Shown piece by piece: positions 1 to 6,369 of a stretch of DNA of 9,723 nucleotides (position 1 is the stretch's first letter; every line of letters begins with the position of its first letter). The stretch covers positions 1 to 9,723 of the forward strand of contig CAYVDJ010000052.1 in assembly GCA_964450755.1 (NCBI GenBank), given 5' to 3'. Below the pieces are notes generated by a model that searched no databases, had not been told where the DNA came from, and was given only the letters and a program-made list of their open reading frames with translations. This stretch comes from JAADDG01 sp964450755 (GTDB lineage Bacteria > Campylobacterota > Campylobacteria > Campylobacterales > JAADDG01). The position numbers and the translations under genes were made by a program.

Positions 1-62
1 ATTGTCTTTTCAGCACCGAAAGAGAATGAAAAGCTAAGTATCAACATTAATATATACCTCAT
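1..62 (-). CDS. N-terminus of an unrecognised exported protein (partial)
   Basis: Only the first 20 codons are in the window; the gene runs off the left edge. The visible peptide begins MRYILMLILSFSFSFGAEK, a short hydrophobic stretch ending in a small-residue site (F-G-A before E), which looks like a Sec signal peptide for export to the periplasm or outer surface. The ATG sits 1 nt after the nadB stop (TAA-A-ATG), and an AAGGA Shine-Dalgarno lies within the last nadB codons, so it is very likely co-translated with nadB. Function cannot be assigned from this fragment. The start and signal peptide are directly visible; the operon link is inferred from spacing. Confidence 0.7.
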   Translation of the reverse strand, partial: MRYILMLILSFSFSFGAEKT

Positions 63-63
63 T

Positions 64-1506
64 TTAATCCTTTATTATGCAGTGTGCACCGAGTGGTTCT
101 TTTCGTAATATCGCACTTTCTATAATTTTCTTTGAACTTAACAGTCTAAGCCTCAACAGTTTGCCTATATCTTCTTCCAATATCTCTTCAACTCTGTTTA
201 AAGCTTTGTTTAAACCGTTCTCTCTTCTTATGATACCGGCGTACTCCCACATAATAGCTCTTAATTCGTTTTTTAACTCTTTATCGTTTTCTTTTATCAA
301 TATCTCCTCATTTTTTGGAAATTCCTTATAATCAAATTTAACACTGTTTTTCAATATATCATCCACGGCTCTGACAGAAAAGACAAGTCCCTCAAGCAAA
401 GAGTTACTAGCAAGTCTGTTTGCTCCGTGAACTCTCGTAGAAGCCACCTCTCCTACGGCATAGAGATTTTTCATTCCTTCTGCTTTACCGTTGATATCTG
501 TTTTTATACCTCCCATTGCATAATGAAAAGCAGGAGATATGGGAACTCTGTCTTTTGGAAGATTAAAACCCAAATCTTTCAGATGATAATAGATGGTAGG
601 AAATCTCTTTTTGAAAAAATCCTCACTGAAGTTGTCAAAAGAGAGATAAATCTCTCTGTTTGTCTTTTTTTTCCAATCAAACATAGAGCGGCTTACAATG
701 TCTCTTGGACTTAACTCACCTCTTTTATCATAATGAAACAAAAATCTCTCACCCTCTTCATCAACGATCCATGCTCCCTCTCCTCTTAAAGCTTCGGTTA
801 GAAGCTGTTTTCTTGCTCCTTTGTTGTGAATAAAAACAGTCGGATGAAACTGTAGCATTTCCATATCTCTAAGATCACACCCTTTTTCCAGACAAATACC
901 CTGTAAATCGGCACTTATGCTCTTTGCGTTGGTATGATATTCATACAAAGATCCGATTCCGCCACTTGCTATCAGAACATTTTTTGCATAGATGTTTTTG
1001 AATTTTCCATCTTTAAATATCGTAACACCATGGCAGATATCACCCTCTATCAAAAGATCTGTAACAATCGTTTGATGTATAAGAGGAAATTCGTTTTTTT
1101 GCATTAAAAAAAGATGTAAAAATCTCCCTGTTGCATCTCCTCCGGCATGGAGGATTCTGTTTCTGCTGTGCGCAGCCTCTTTTGTATAAAGAAGTTTTCC
1201 TTCTTCATCTTTGTCAAATTCAAAACCCATATCCATAAGTTCGTTTACTATTTTGTAACCGTCATTGCAGAGTACTTCAACAGCTTTTTTATCGCATAGA
1301 CCGGCTCCGGCTTTTAGAGTATCTTGTATATGAAGAGGTATATCATCCAAATCCGCCGGTACAGCTACGCCGCCCTGTGCATAAAAAGTATTGCAATCCC
1401 ATGAGTTATCTTTACAAATAACCAAAACTTTTTTATCCTGGGGAAATCTTATCGCTGCATGTAAACCTGCTATTCCCGCCCCTATAATTATCAAATCATA
1501 TCTCAT
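64..1506 (-). CDS. nadB: L-aspartate oxidase (quinolinate synthesis B)
   Basis: FAD-dependent enzyme that oxidises L-aspartate to iminoaspartate, the first step of de novo NAD synthesis; NadA then makes quinolinate. It is cytoplasmic. The 480-aa product has the N-terminal dinucleotide-binding motif GAGIAGLHAA (residues 9-18), the flavin-contacting YAQGGVAV (42-49), and the conserved substrate-region motifs QFHPT (219-223), LRGEGA (240-245), SPRDIVSR (266-273), HYAMGGI (328-334) and GANRLASNSLLEG (361-373). This combination is typical of NadB rather than succinate dehydrogenase flavoprotein. It ends at LGAHCIIKD, so it is shorter than E. coli NadB (540 aa): the helical domain stops just after the conserved GxH region. 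The ATG overlaps the stop of the upstream lipoprotein gene (TAATG), and an AAGAG ribosome site lies 5 nt upstream. Its promoter is probably upstream of the lipoprotein gene, inside the divergent reading frame. Confidence 0.96.
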   Translation of the reverse strand: MRYDLIIIGAGIAGLHAAIRFPQDKKVLVICKDNSWDCNTFYAQGGVAVPADLDDIPLHIQDTLKAGAGLCDKKAVEVLCNDGYKIVNELMDMGFEFDKDEEGKLLYTKEAAHSRNRILHAGGDATGRFLHLFLMQKNEFPLIHQTIVTDLLIEGDICHGVTIFKDGKFKNIYAKNVLIASGGIGSLYEYHTNAKSISADLQGICLEKGCDLRDMEMLQFHPTVFIHNKGARKQLLTEALRGEGAWIVDEEGERFLFHYDKRGELSPRDIVSRSMFDWKKKTNREIYLSFDNFSEDFFKKRFPTIYYHLKDLGFNLPKDRVPISPAFHYAMGGIKTDINGKAEGMKNLYAVGEVASTRVHGANRLASNSLLEGLVFSVRAVDDILKNSVKFDYKEFPKNEEILIKENDKELKNELRAIMWEYAGIIRRENGLNKALNRVEEILEEDIGKLLRLRLLSSKKIIESAILRKEPLGAHCIIKD

Positions 1507-1625
1507 TATTTACTCTTTTTCTCTATAAAAACAGGATCGCCTTTATAACCGCATCCGTTAAAAAACAGACCTAAAAATAATGTTATAATTAGAATATGAA
1601 AAGCTCTAACGAAATTATTAATCAT
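1506..1625 (-). CDS. Short LptM-like lipoprotein
   Basis: A 39-aa product too short for most gene finders. It has a charged N-terminus (MINNFVRAF), a hydrophobic helix (residues 10-22) and a lipobox-like site FFNGC with Cys25, followed by C-G-Y-K-G-D-P-V-F and a short charged tail. Cys-Gly-x-Lys-Gly followed by a proline within a few residues is the signature of the LptM (formerly YifL) lipoprotein family, whose E. coli member helps oxidative maturation of the LPS translocon LptD at the outer membrane. A strong purine-rich ribosome site (GGAGGGAG) precedes the ATG by about 10 nt. The stop shares its last A with the nadB start (TAATG), implying translational coupling. The first 30 bp are antisense to the start of the plus-strand gene at 1596. 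The lipobox is imperfect (F-N-G-C rather than L-A/S-G-C). The reading frame is seen directly; the family assignment is inference from the short motif. Confidence 0.78.
   Translation of the reverse strand: MINNFVRAFHILIITLFLGLFFNGCGYKGDPVFIEKKSK
1581..1589 (+). promoter_or_regulatory. Extended -10 promoter of the 1596 gene (leaderless)
   Basis: TGTTATAAT is a perfect extended -10 (TGnTATAAT). The expected start of transcription, 6-8 nt further on, falls at or next to the A of the ATG at 1596, so the mRNA would have essentially no leader. No Shine-Dalgarno is visible. No convincing -35 is present, as is usual for Campylobacterota sigma-70 promoters. The element lies inside the antisense lipoprotein gene. 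Confidence 0.6.
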
Positions 1626-2072
1626 ATTATTTCCACTCCCTCCATGAAAAAAATCACTCTACACTACTGTTTTGAGAAGATAAAATCGCTGTTGCCCAAA
1701 CATCTATCTTCTGCCATTTTATTTATGTATCAAAAAAATGATACCCTTTTTTTTGTACTTAACCATCCTGGTATCAAAATGGAATTTAATTATAAAGTTA
1801 CTTTAATAAAGAGTCTATTAAATAAAGTTAAAGAGTTGGATAAAAAGTGTGCAAAACTGGAAATAAAAGAGATAAAAAGTTTTGTAAGCAATAAAACAAA
1901 ACTTTCTCCCCCTCCCTCTCTCTCCATCCCTGTTTATCATGAGAGAGCAAAAGGCGACTTTGAAAATCTTGCCAAAGATGAGGAGATAAAAAAGATTATA
2001 GAAAAAATCAGAGAAGAGATTTACAAATCATCTTCTCCGTTTCCAAAAAAATACCATCCGTCCAAATCATAA
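1596..2072 (+). CDS. Conserved small protein, possible DUF721/DciA-like
   Basis: The 158-aa product has no signal peptide or membrane segment. Residues 1-95 form a compact alpha/beta region, including LSSAILFMYQKNDTLFFVL and then HPGIKMEFNYKVTLIKSLL. A strand carrying 'NDTLFFVLNHP', followed by a helix of the 'aEfnyk..LIksLL' type and a late 'v.eI.sFV' strand, resembles the KH-like DUF721 fold of DciA, the replicative-helicase loader, and similar small proteins I associate with Campylobacterota. That is a weak fold-level resemblance, not a firm assignment. A proline/serine hinge (residues 103-111, LSPPPSLSI) is encoded by a pure C/T tract. It leads to a charged helix (about 120-148) and a basic tail. 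The start at 1596 fits the extended -10 just upstream and implies leaderless translation; Met17 (1644) is the alternative start. The 3' end overlaps the convergent metalloprotease gene by 52 bp. Confidence 0.7.
   Translation: MKSSNEIINHIISTPSMKKITLHYCFEKIKSLLPKHLSSAILFMYQKNDTLFFVLNHPGIKMEFNYKVTLIKSLLNKVKELDKKCAKLEIKEIKSFVSNKTKLSPPPSLSIPVYHERAKGDFENLAKDEEIKKIIEKIREEIYKSSSPFPKKYHPSKS
1902..1925 (+). repeat. 24-nt homopyrimidine (C/T-only) tract
   Basis: An uninterrupted run of C and T, with a C5 run and CTCTCTCT dinucleotide repeats, lies inside the 1596-2072 reading frame and encodes its Pro/Ser hinge. Such mirror-like purine/pyrimidine tracts and short dinucleotide repeats are prone to slippage; a change that is not a multiple of three would remove the C-terminal helix of the protein. 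Confidence 0.7.
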
Positions 2073-2911
2073 AAATATATATTATAACTCTTTTTGTTTA
2101 CCGCTACAACTCTGCCGGTCGTAAAATTCTGGCATCTGAAATATCTGTAACAGTTATAGATACTTCCATATTTTCTTCCCATATAGCGGCTGTATTTACT
2201 GTAAAATTTGTTGATATAATAATCGGCATTTTTTGTAACAGTAGTTGTGGTATTTGATGTTCCTCTTGTCGGATAGAGAGTTTTTGCGGCATTGATATCA
2301 TCCTGCTTCAAGGTAAGAAGATAAGAGGGTTCATGATAAGGAGATGCATACATGATAGAGTAGGAAACATCAGAATGGGCTATTCCTATAACATGACCTA
2401 TTTCATGAGTCATAATTCCCTGAAAATCACTGAGACTCAAACCGTCATAATAAAAGGCGGGATAGCTTGAGATCACTGCTCCTCCTGTTATATAACCTCT
2501 GCTACTGCTGTATGGCCATGTACGGGTTACGGCACTTGCTCCTCTTAATACGGAAGAATTGTTTGTCCATCCGATAACCAGATAGTTTCCATGATAATTT
2601 AAAGCATCACTGCTTGTCAATCCTTTGTAAACAAATCTTATGGCGCAGACTCTCTCCCACTGTTTCATCGCATTTTTAAGAGCCCTTAAAGAATTATTGG
2701 TATTAAAGTATTGATTTTTCGGATTATACCACCAGTAAACAGTACTGTTTTTCCATCTTCTGTGCTGGTGATTATACAAAATCAGAAATCTGTCTTGTTT
2801 TTGATTTTTCAAATCAAATCTACATACAATATCATTTTCAGCCGCGAGAGGAGTAAAACTCCACATAAATATTACAAGTAATATCAATAATTTAGACAAT
2901 ACCCTTACCAT
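2021..2911 (-). CDS. Exported matrixin-like zinc metalloprotease
   Basis: A 296-aa secreted peptidase of the metzincin clan, closest to the M10 matrixins. Residues 1-24 are a Sec signal peptide (basic start, hydrophobic core, TPLAA before END). The catalytic region shows the full zinc motif HEIGHVIGIAH at 169-179 (ligands His169, His173, His179; general base Glu170) and the Met-turn SIM at 185-187. The upstream segment 75-95 (LRALKNAMKQWERVCAIRF) matches the helix-strand that opens matrixin domains. There is no cysteine-switch propeptide. After a Thr-rich linker (about 218-227) comes an unrecognised tail of about 67 residues, very rich in tyrosine, with Cys254 and Cys260. The ATG is set by AAAGGAAAG (2917-2924 on the complementary strand) 7 nt away and by its own promoter. 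Substrate is unknown; an extracellular or periplasmic protein is likely. The 3' end overlaps the plus-strand gene. Confidence 0.9.
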   Translation of the reverse strand: MVRVLSKLLILLVIFMWSFTPLAAENDIVCRFDLKNQKQDRFLILYNHQHRRWKNSTVYWWYNPKNQYFNTNNSLRALKNAMKQWERVCAIRFVYKGLTSSDALNYHGNYLVIGWTNNSSVLRGASAVTRTWPYSSSRGYITGGAVISSYPAFYYDGLSLSDFQGIMTHEIGHVIGIAHSDVSYSIMYASPYHEPSYLLTLKQDDINAAKTLYPTRGTSNTTTTVTKNADYYINKFYSKYSRYMGRKYGSIYNCYRYFRCQNFTTGRVVAVNKKSYNIYFYDLDGWYFFGNGEDDL

Positions 2912-2945
2912 TTTTACTTTCCTTATACAATATAGTAATATTTGT

Positions 2946-2954
2946 ATTATAACA
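2946..2954 (-). promoter_or_regulatory. Extended -10 promoter of the metalloprotease gene
   Basis: Read on the minus strand this is TGTTATAAT, a perfect extended -10 and the same 9-mer found before the genes at 1596 and 7439. Transcription should begin near 2939, giving a leader of about 28 nt that carries the AAAGGAAAG ribosome site. The flanks are almost pure A/T and show no -35. The rest of the 145-bp intergenic stretch 2912-3056 holds nothing else I can name. Confidence 0.6.
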
Positions 2955-3056
2955 CTTATAATTTAAATTAATTTTATATGCAGTGATTTATTTCAAATTG
3001 GAGCAAATTTATTATTTATGGCTTTTTGGAAGTATGATAAAATTTATAATTTTCGA

Positions 3057-3599
3057 TTACATATGTTTAGCCCAGGAAGCGCCTCTCTCTTTTTGGTAAA
3101 CTTTGTAAGGGAGTGCCAAAATATTAAATTCTTTGGGGATATCGGGATTTGGAAACATATTCCACTCTCGTGGAAGTCTTTGGGAGAGTTTCATAGAGAG
3201 CATTTTTGCTATCTGATAGCCTTCTTGCAAATCGGTATGACCTTTGTGTATATAAAGATGAAGATGTCCTTTTGTTTTGCTCTCATAAGCGGTAAAATTC
3301 AAAAAGCCCTCTTCTCTTAGAAGAAGCTGCGCTCTGTGCCAAAATCTTTCGGTATTTCTACCGTTATAGTCAAATACGATATTTTCCACTTTGTCGCGTG
3401 TGGAGATGAGAGAGTGAGCCGCTATGATCTCACCCTCTGCATGTTTGTTCATGATCGAAAAATTAAGCATACTGTCAACTCTTTCATATTTATCAAAAAA
3501 GAGTCTTCCTTTATAGCTTATTTTATTAACAATTTTGTCTTTTTTTATATAGTAATGATCTTTTATCATCTTTATCAGGGAAATATCTACATTATACAT
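3057..3599 (-). CDS. DUF1882-type conserved protein
   Basis: A 180-aa cytoplasmic protein that I match to the Campylobacterota-restricted DUF1882 family (C. jejuni Cj0403 type), by sequence character and by its fixed position directly after glyA. There is no signal peptide or membrane segment. Visible blocks are NIVFDYNGR (73-81), an internal KTKGHLHLYIHKGH (108-121), EWNMFPNPD (145-153) and FNILALPYK (158-166). Together these look like the D / GxH / FPNxD..NxIALP pattern of archaeo-eukaryotic primase-like proteins, though the usual second acidic residue of the first motif is Asn79. That relationship is my inference; no function is established here. The ATG lies 7 nt after the glyA stop, with TAGGAT overlapping that stop as ribosome site, so it is the last clear gene of the cvpA-fur-lysS-glyA operon. 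No convincing terminator follows it. Confidence 0.88.
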   Translation of the reverse strand: MYNVDISLIKMIKDHYYIKKDKIVNKISYKGRLFFDKYERVDSMLNFSIMNKHAEGEIIAAHSLISTRDKVENIVFDYNGRNTERFWHRAQLLLREEGFLNFTAYESKTKGHLHLYIHKGHTDLQEGYQIAKMLSMKLSQRLPREWNMFPNPDIPKEFNILALPYKVYQKERGASWAKHM

Positions 3600-3606
3600 T
3601 TATATC

Positions 3607-4854
3607 CTAATATGTCGGTCTATCGTAAATAACAAATCTGTTTGCAAGTTCTTTTAACTCTTCAAAAATCTTCTCTTGCAAAGAGATATTTTCTATATCG
3701 TCCAACACATCGCATATTTTAGTGGCAATCAGTTCAAATTCAGCCTCTTTCATCCCTCTTGAAGTAAGAGCGGGTGAACCTATCCTGATACCGCTTGTTA
3801 CAAACGGACTTCTCGTCTCTCCCGGAACGGTATTTTTATTGACCGTTATTCCGGCTCTTCCAAGAGCCGCATCGGCATCTTTTCCGCTGAAATTTTTATC
3901 TAAAAACGAAACAAGAACCAGATGATTATCCGTTCCGCCGCTTACCACATCATATCCTCTTTTCATCAAAACATCGGCCAAAACTTTGGCATTTGCTTTA
4001 ACTCTTCTGGCATACTCTTTCCACTCCGGTTTTAGATTTTCTCCAAAACCGACCGCTTTTGCGGCTATCACATGCACAAGAGGACCTCCCTGTATGCCCG
4101 GAAAAATAGCGCTGTTTATCTTTTTGGCTATATCTTCGTCATTTGTCATGATAATACCGCCTCTTGGACCTCTTAGGGTCTTATGAGTCGTGGATGTAAC
4201 AACATCACAGTAGGGAAACGGACTCATATGCTCACCTGCACAAACCAATCCGGCTATATGCGCTATATCGGCAAAGAGTATGGCTCCGACCTCATCGGCT
4301 ATCTCTCTGAATTTTTTAAAATCGATCTCTCTTGGATATGCACTTGCTCCGCAGATAATCATTTTTGGTTTTACTATCTTTGCGATATCCAAAACTCTGT
4401 CATAGTTTATCCTTCCGTCAAGCTCTACACCGTAAAAGAAACTCTGATAGATTTTACCCGAAGAGCTGACTTTTGCTCCGTGGGTCAGATGTCCCCCATG
4501 ACTCAAATCCATCCCCAAAATCTTGTCATAAGGCTTTAAAAGAGCGTTATAAACTCCCTGATTTGCCTGAGAACCCGAATGTGGTTGAACATTTGCAAAT
4601 TTTACGCCAAAAAGTTTACATACCCTGTCTATTGCCAACTGTTCTACTTCATCGGCATATTCGCATCCGCCGTAATATCTTTTTCTCGGATAACCTTCGG
4701 CATATTTGTTTGTAAATACACTTCCCATTGCTTCCATAACAGCAGGAGAGGTAAAGTTTTCACTTGCAATCATCTCAAGATGATTCGTCTCTCTTTCCAA
4801 CTCTTTTTCGATTATCTGATAAACTGCCAAATCACTTTTTTTTAAAAAACTCAT
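3607..4854 (-). CDS. glyA: Serine hydroxymethyltransferase
   Basis: PLP enzyme interconverting serine and glycine while charging tetrahydrofolate to 5,10-methylene-THF; the main source of one-carbon units; cytoplasmic. The 415-aa length is close to E. coli GlyA (417 aa). Visible landmarks are LEMIASENFTSPAV (26-39), the substrate-region NKYAEGYPRKRYYGG (49-63), PHSGSQAN (91-98), the conserved DLSHGGHLTHG (116-126), and the PLP-lysine motif STTHKTLRGPRGG (221-233) with Lys225 as the Schiff-base lysine. The C-terminal TSGIRIGSPALTSRG block is intact. The ATG directly abuts the lysS stop (TAGATG), with AAGAG upstream, so translation is coupled. An A8 run lies in codons 5-7. Nothing suggests loss of function. 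Confidence 0.98.
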   Translation of the reverse strand: MSFLKKSDLAVYQIIEKELERETNHLEMIASENFTSPAVMEAMGSVFTNKYAEGYPRKRYYGGCEYADEVEQLAIDRVCKLFGVKFANVQPHSGSQANQGVYNALLKPYDKILGMDLSHGGHLTHGAKVSSSGKIYQSFFYGVELDGRINYDRVLDIAKIVKPKMIICGASAYPREIDFKKFREIADEVGAILFADIAHIAGLVCAGEHMSPFPYCDVVTSTTHKTLRGPRGGIIMTNDEDIAKKINSAIFPGIQGGPLVHVIAAKAVGFGENLKPEWKEYARRVKANAKVLADVLMKRGYDVVSGGTDNHLVLVSFLDKNFSGKDADAALGRAGITVNKNTVPGETRSPFVTSGIRIGSPALTSRGMKEAEFELIATKICDVLDDIENISLQEKIFEELKELANRFVIYDRPTY

Positions 4855-6369
4855 CTATTTCTCTTCCTTGTCTGATTTTTCTTTGTTTAGAGGTTTCATA
4901 GCCGGAAATAAAATAACATCTCTGATAGAGTGTTGATTTGAAAAAAGCATCGTAAGCCTGTCTATACCGATACCCTCTCCGGCTGTCGGAGGCATACCGT
5001 ATCCAAGAGCATGGATAAAATCCTCATCCATATCATGCGCCTCTTCATCTCCCTGATTTTTCGCCTCTATCTGAGCTTTAAATCTTTCATACTGATCGAG
5101 AGGATCATTTAATTCGTTAAATCCGTTTGCTATCTCCTGTCCCGCTACAAAAAATTCAAATCTCTCTGCGATATCCGGATCATCCTCGCTTCTTCTTGCA
5201 AGAGGGCTTATAGCTATGGGATAGTGGGTGATAAAAGTCGGATTTATAAGTTTTGCCTCTACAAACTCATCAAAAAGCTCCGTTTGAAGAGCTGCAAGAG
5301 AGGCATTTTCATCCACATCAAAATCATTTTCTTTCAGATACGCCAAAATCTTTTCTCTCTCATAGAGGATCTCTTTTGGAACTCCCCCTATCTCCACGAT
5401 AGAATCAAAAAATTTGATTTTTCTAAAAGGAGTACTCATATCCAACTCCATCTCTCCGTAAGGAAGTTTGGAAGGGAGATCCAGATTTACAAGAAGCACT
5501 TCAAAAAGCTCTTCTGTAAGTTTCATCAAATCTTCGTAGGTATGGTATGCCCAATAGTATTCAAGCATCGTAAACTCGGGATTGTGAGTCTGATCCATCC
5601 CTTCGTTTCTAAAGTTTCTGTTCATCTCAAATACAGCTTCAAAACCACCTACAACAAGCCTTTTTAGATAAAGTTCGGGAGCAATTCTGAGATACCTCTC
5701 TATATCCAAAGCGTTATGATGGGTTATGAAAGGTTTTGCATTGGCTCCTCCGGCGATAGGGTGCATCATAGGAGTTTCCACCTCCAAAAATCCCCTCTCT
5801 TCAAAAAACCTTCTCAAAACACTTACTATCTGACTTCTTATCTTAAAAGTTCTTTTGACATCGGGATTCATGATCATATCAAGATATCTCTGTCTGTATC
5901 TTAACTCTTTGTCTTGAAGTCCGTGGAACTTTTCGGGAAGAGGTTTTACAGCTTTTGTAACTATCTCTATATGGGAAGCGTGGAGGGAGAGTTCACCGGT
6001 TTTTGTAACGAAAGGATATCCCGTAGCACAGATGATGTCTCCTACTTCAACAAGTTTTTTTACACTTTTGAACCAGTCCGCACCAATGGCATCTCTGTTC
6101 ATATAAACCTGCAAAATTCCACTTTCATCTTCTATCTTCAAAAAAGCGGCTTTACCCATGTGTCTTAGAAATTTTATCCTTCCGCATACGGTATTGCTTT
6201 TTGAAGGATCTTTTTTCTCATCCTCTTTTTTTACATATTCATAAGTTTTTAAAAACTCCGTCGTTGTCGAATCTCTTTTGACATTGTGTCTGTAAGGGTT
6301 ATGACCCAACTCTTTTAACTGTTGCGCTTTTGCTATTCTTTGCTGTTCATACTGATTATCAAATATCAA
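4855..6369 (-). CDS. lysS: Lysyl-tRNA synthetase (class II), TTG start
   Basis: Charges tRNA-Lys with lysine; cytoplasmic. The 504-aa protein has an N-terminal OB-fold anticodon-binding domain (about 55-145, starting near TVCGRIKFLRHMGKAAFLKI) and a class II catalytic domain. Motif 1 spans about 178-203 (RSQIVSVLRRFFEERGFLEV then ETPMMHP), motif 2 is FRNEGMDQTHNPEFTMLE (253-270), and motif 3 is GIGIDRLTML (466-475). The start codon is TTG: the minus strand reads AGG-TTG-ATA-TTT from 6369, an in-frame stop lies only six codons upstream, and no ATG occurs before residue 69. The site AAGGA is 8 nt upstream. The first 11 bp overlap the 3' end of fur. The C-terminus has a short charged tail (KEKSDKEEK) beyond motif 3. 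Confidence 0.97.
   Translation of the reverse strand: MIFDNQYEQQRIAKAQQLKELGHNPYRHNVKRDSTTTEFLKTYEYVKKEDEKKDPSKSNTVCGRIKFLRHMGKAAFLKIEDESGILQVYMNRDAIGADWFKSVKKLVEVGDIICATGYPFVTKTGELSLHASHIEIVTKAVKPLPEKFHGLQDKELRYRQRYLDMIMNPDVKRTFKIRSQIVSVLRRFFEERGFLEVETPMMHPIAGGANAKPFITHHNALDIERYLRIAPELYLKRLVVGGFEAVFEMNRNFRNEGMDQTHNPEFTMLEYYWAYHTYEDLMKLTEELFEVLLVNLDLPSKLPYGEMELDMSTPFRKIKFFDSIVEIGGVPKEILYEREKILAYLKENDFDVDENASLAALQTELFDEFVEAKLINPTFITHYPIAISPLARRSEDDPDIAERFEFFVAGQEIANGFNELNDPLDQYERFKAQIEAKNQGDEEAHDMDEDFIHALGYGMPPTAGEGIGIDRLTMLFSNQHSIRDVILFPAMKPLNKEKSDKEEK

Noticed and set aside
1747..1754. T8 run in the 1596 gene, and a similar A8 run at the start of glyA, as phase-variation sites
   Set aside because: Runs of eight A/T are common at this base composition, and glyA is a housekeeping gene; phase variation in this phylum mostly uses longer G/C runs.
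3039..3053. AAAATT/AATTTT hairpin just after the DUF1882 gene as a terminator
   Set aside because: The stem is pure A/T with a 3-nt loop, too weak for an intrinsic terminator, and no clean T tract follows on the minus strand.
5224..5667. 147-codon plus-strand frame opposite lysS
   Set aside because: It is the complement of the strongly conserved LysRS catalytic domain; the translation is Lys/Phe/Ile-rich with no motif and no ribosome site.
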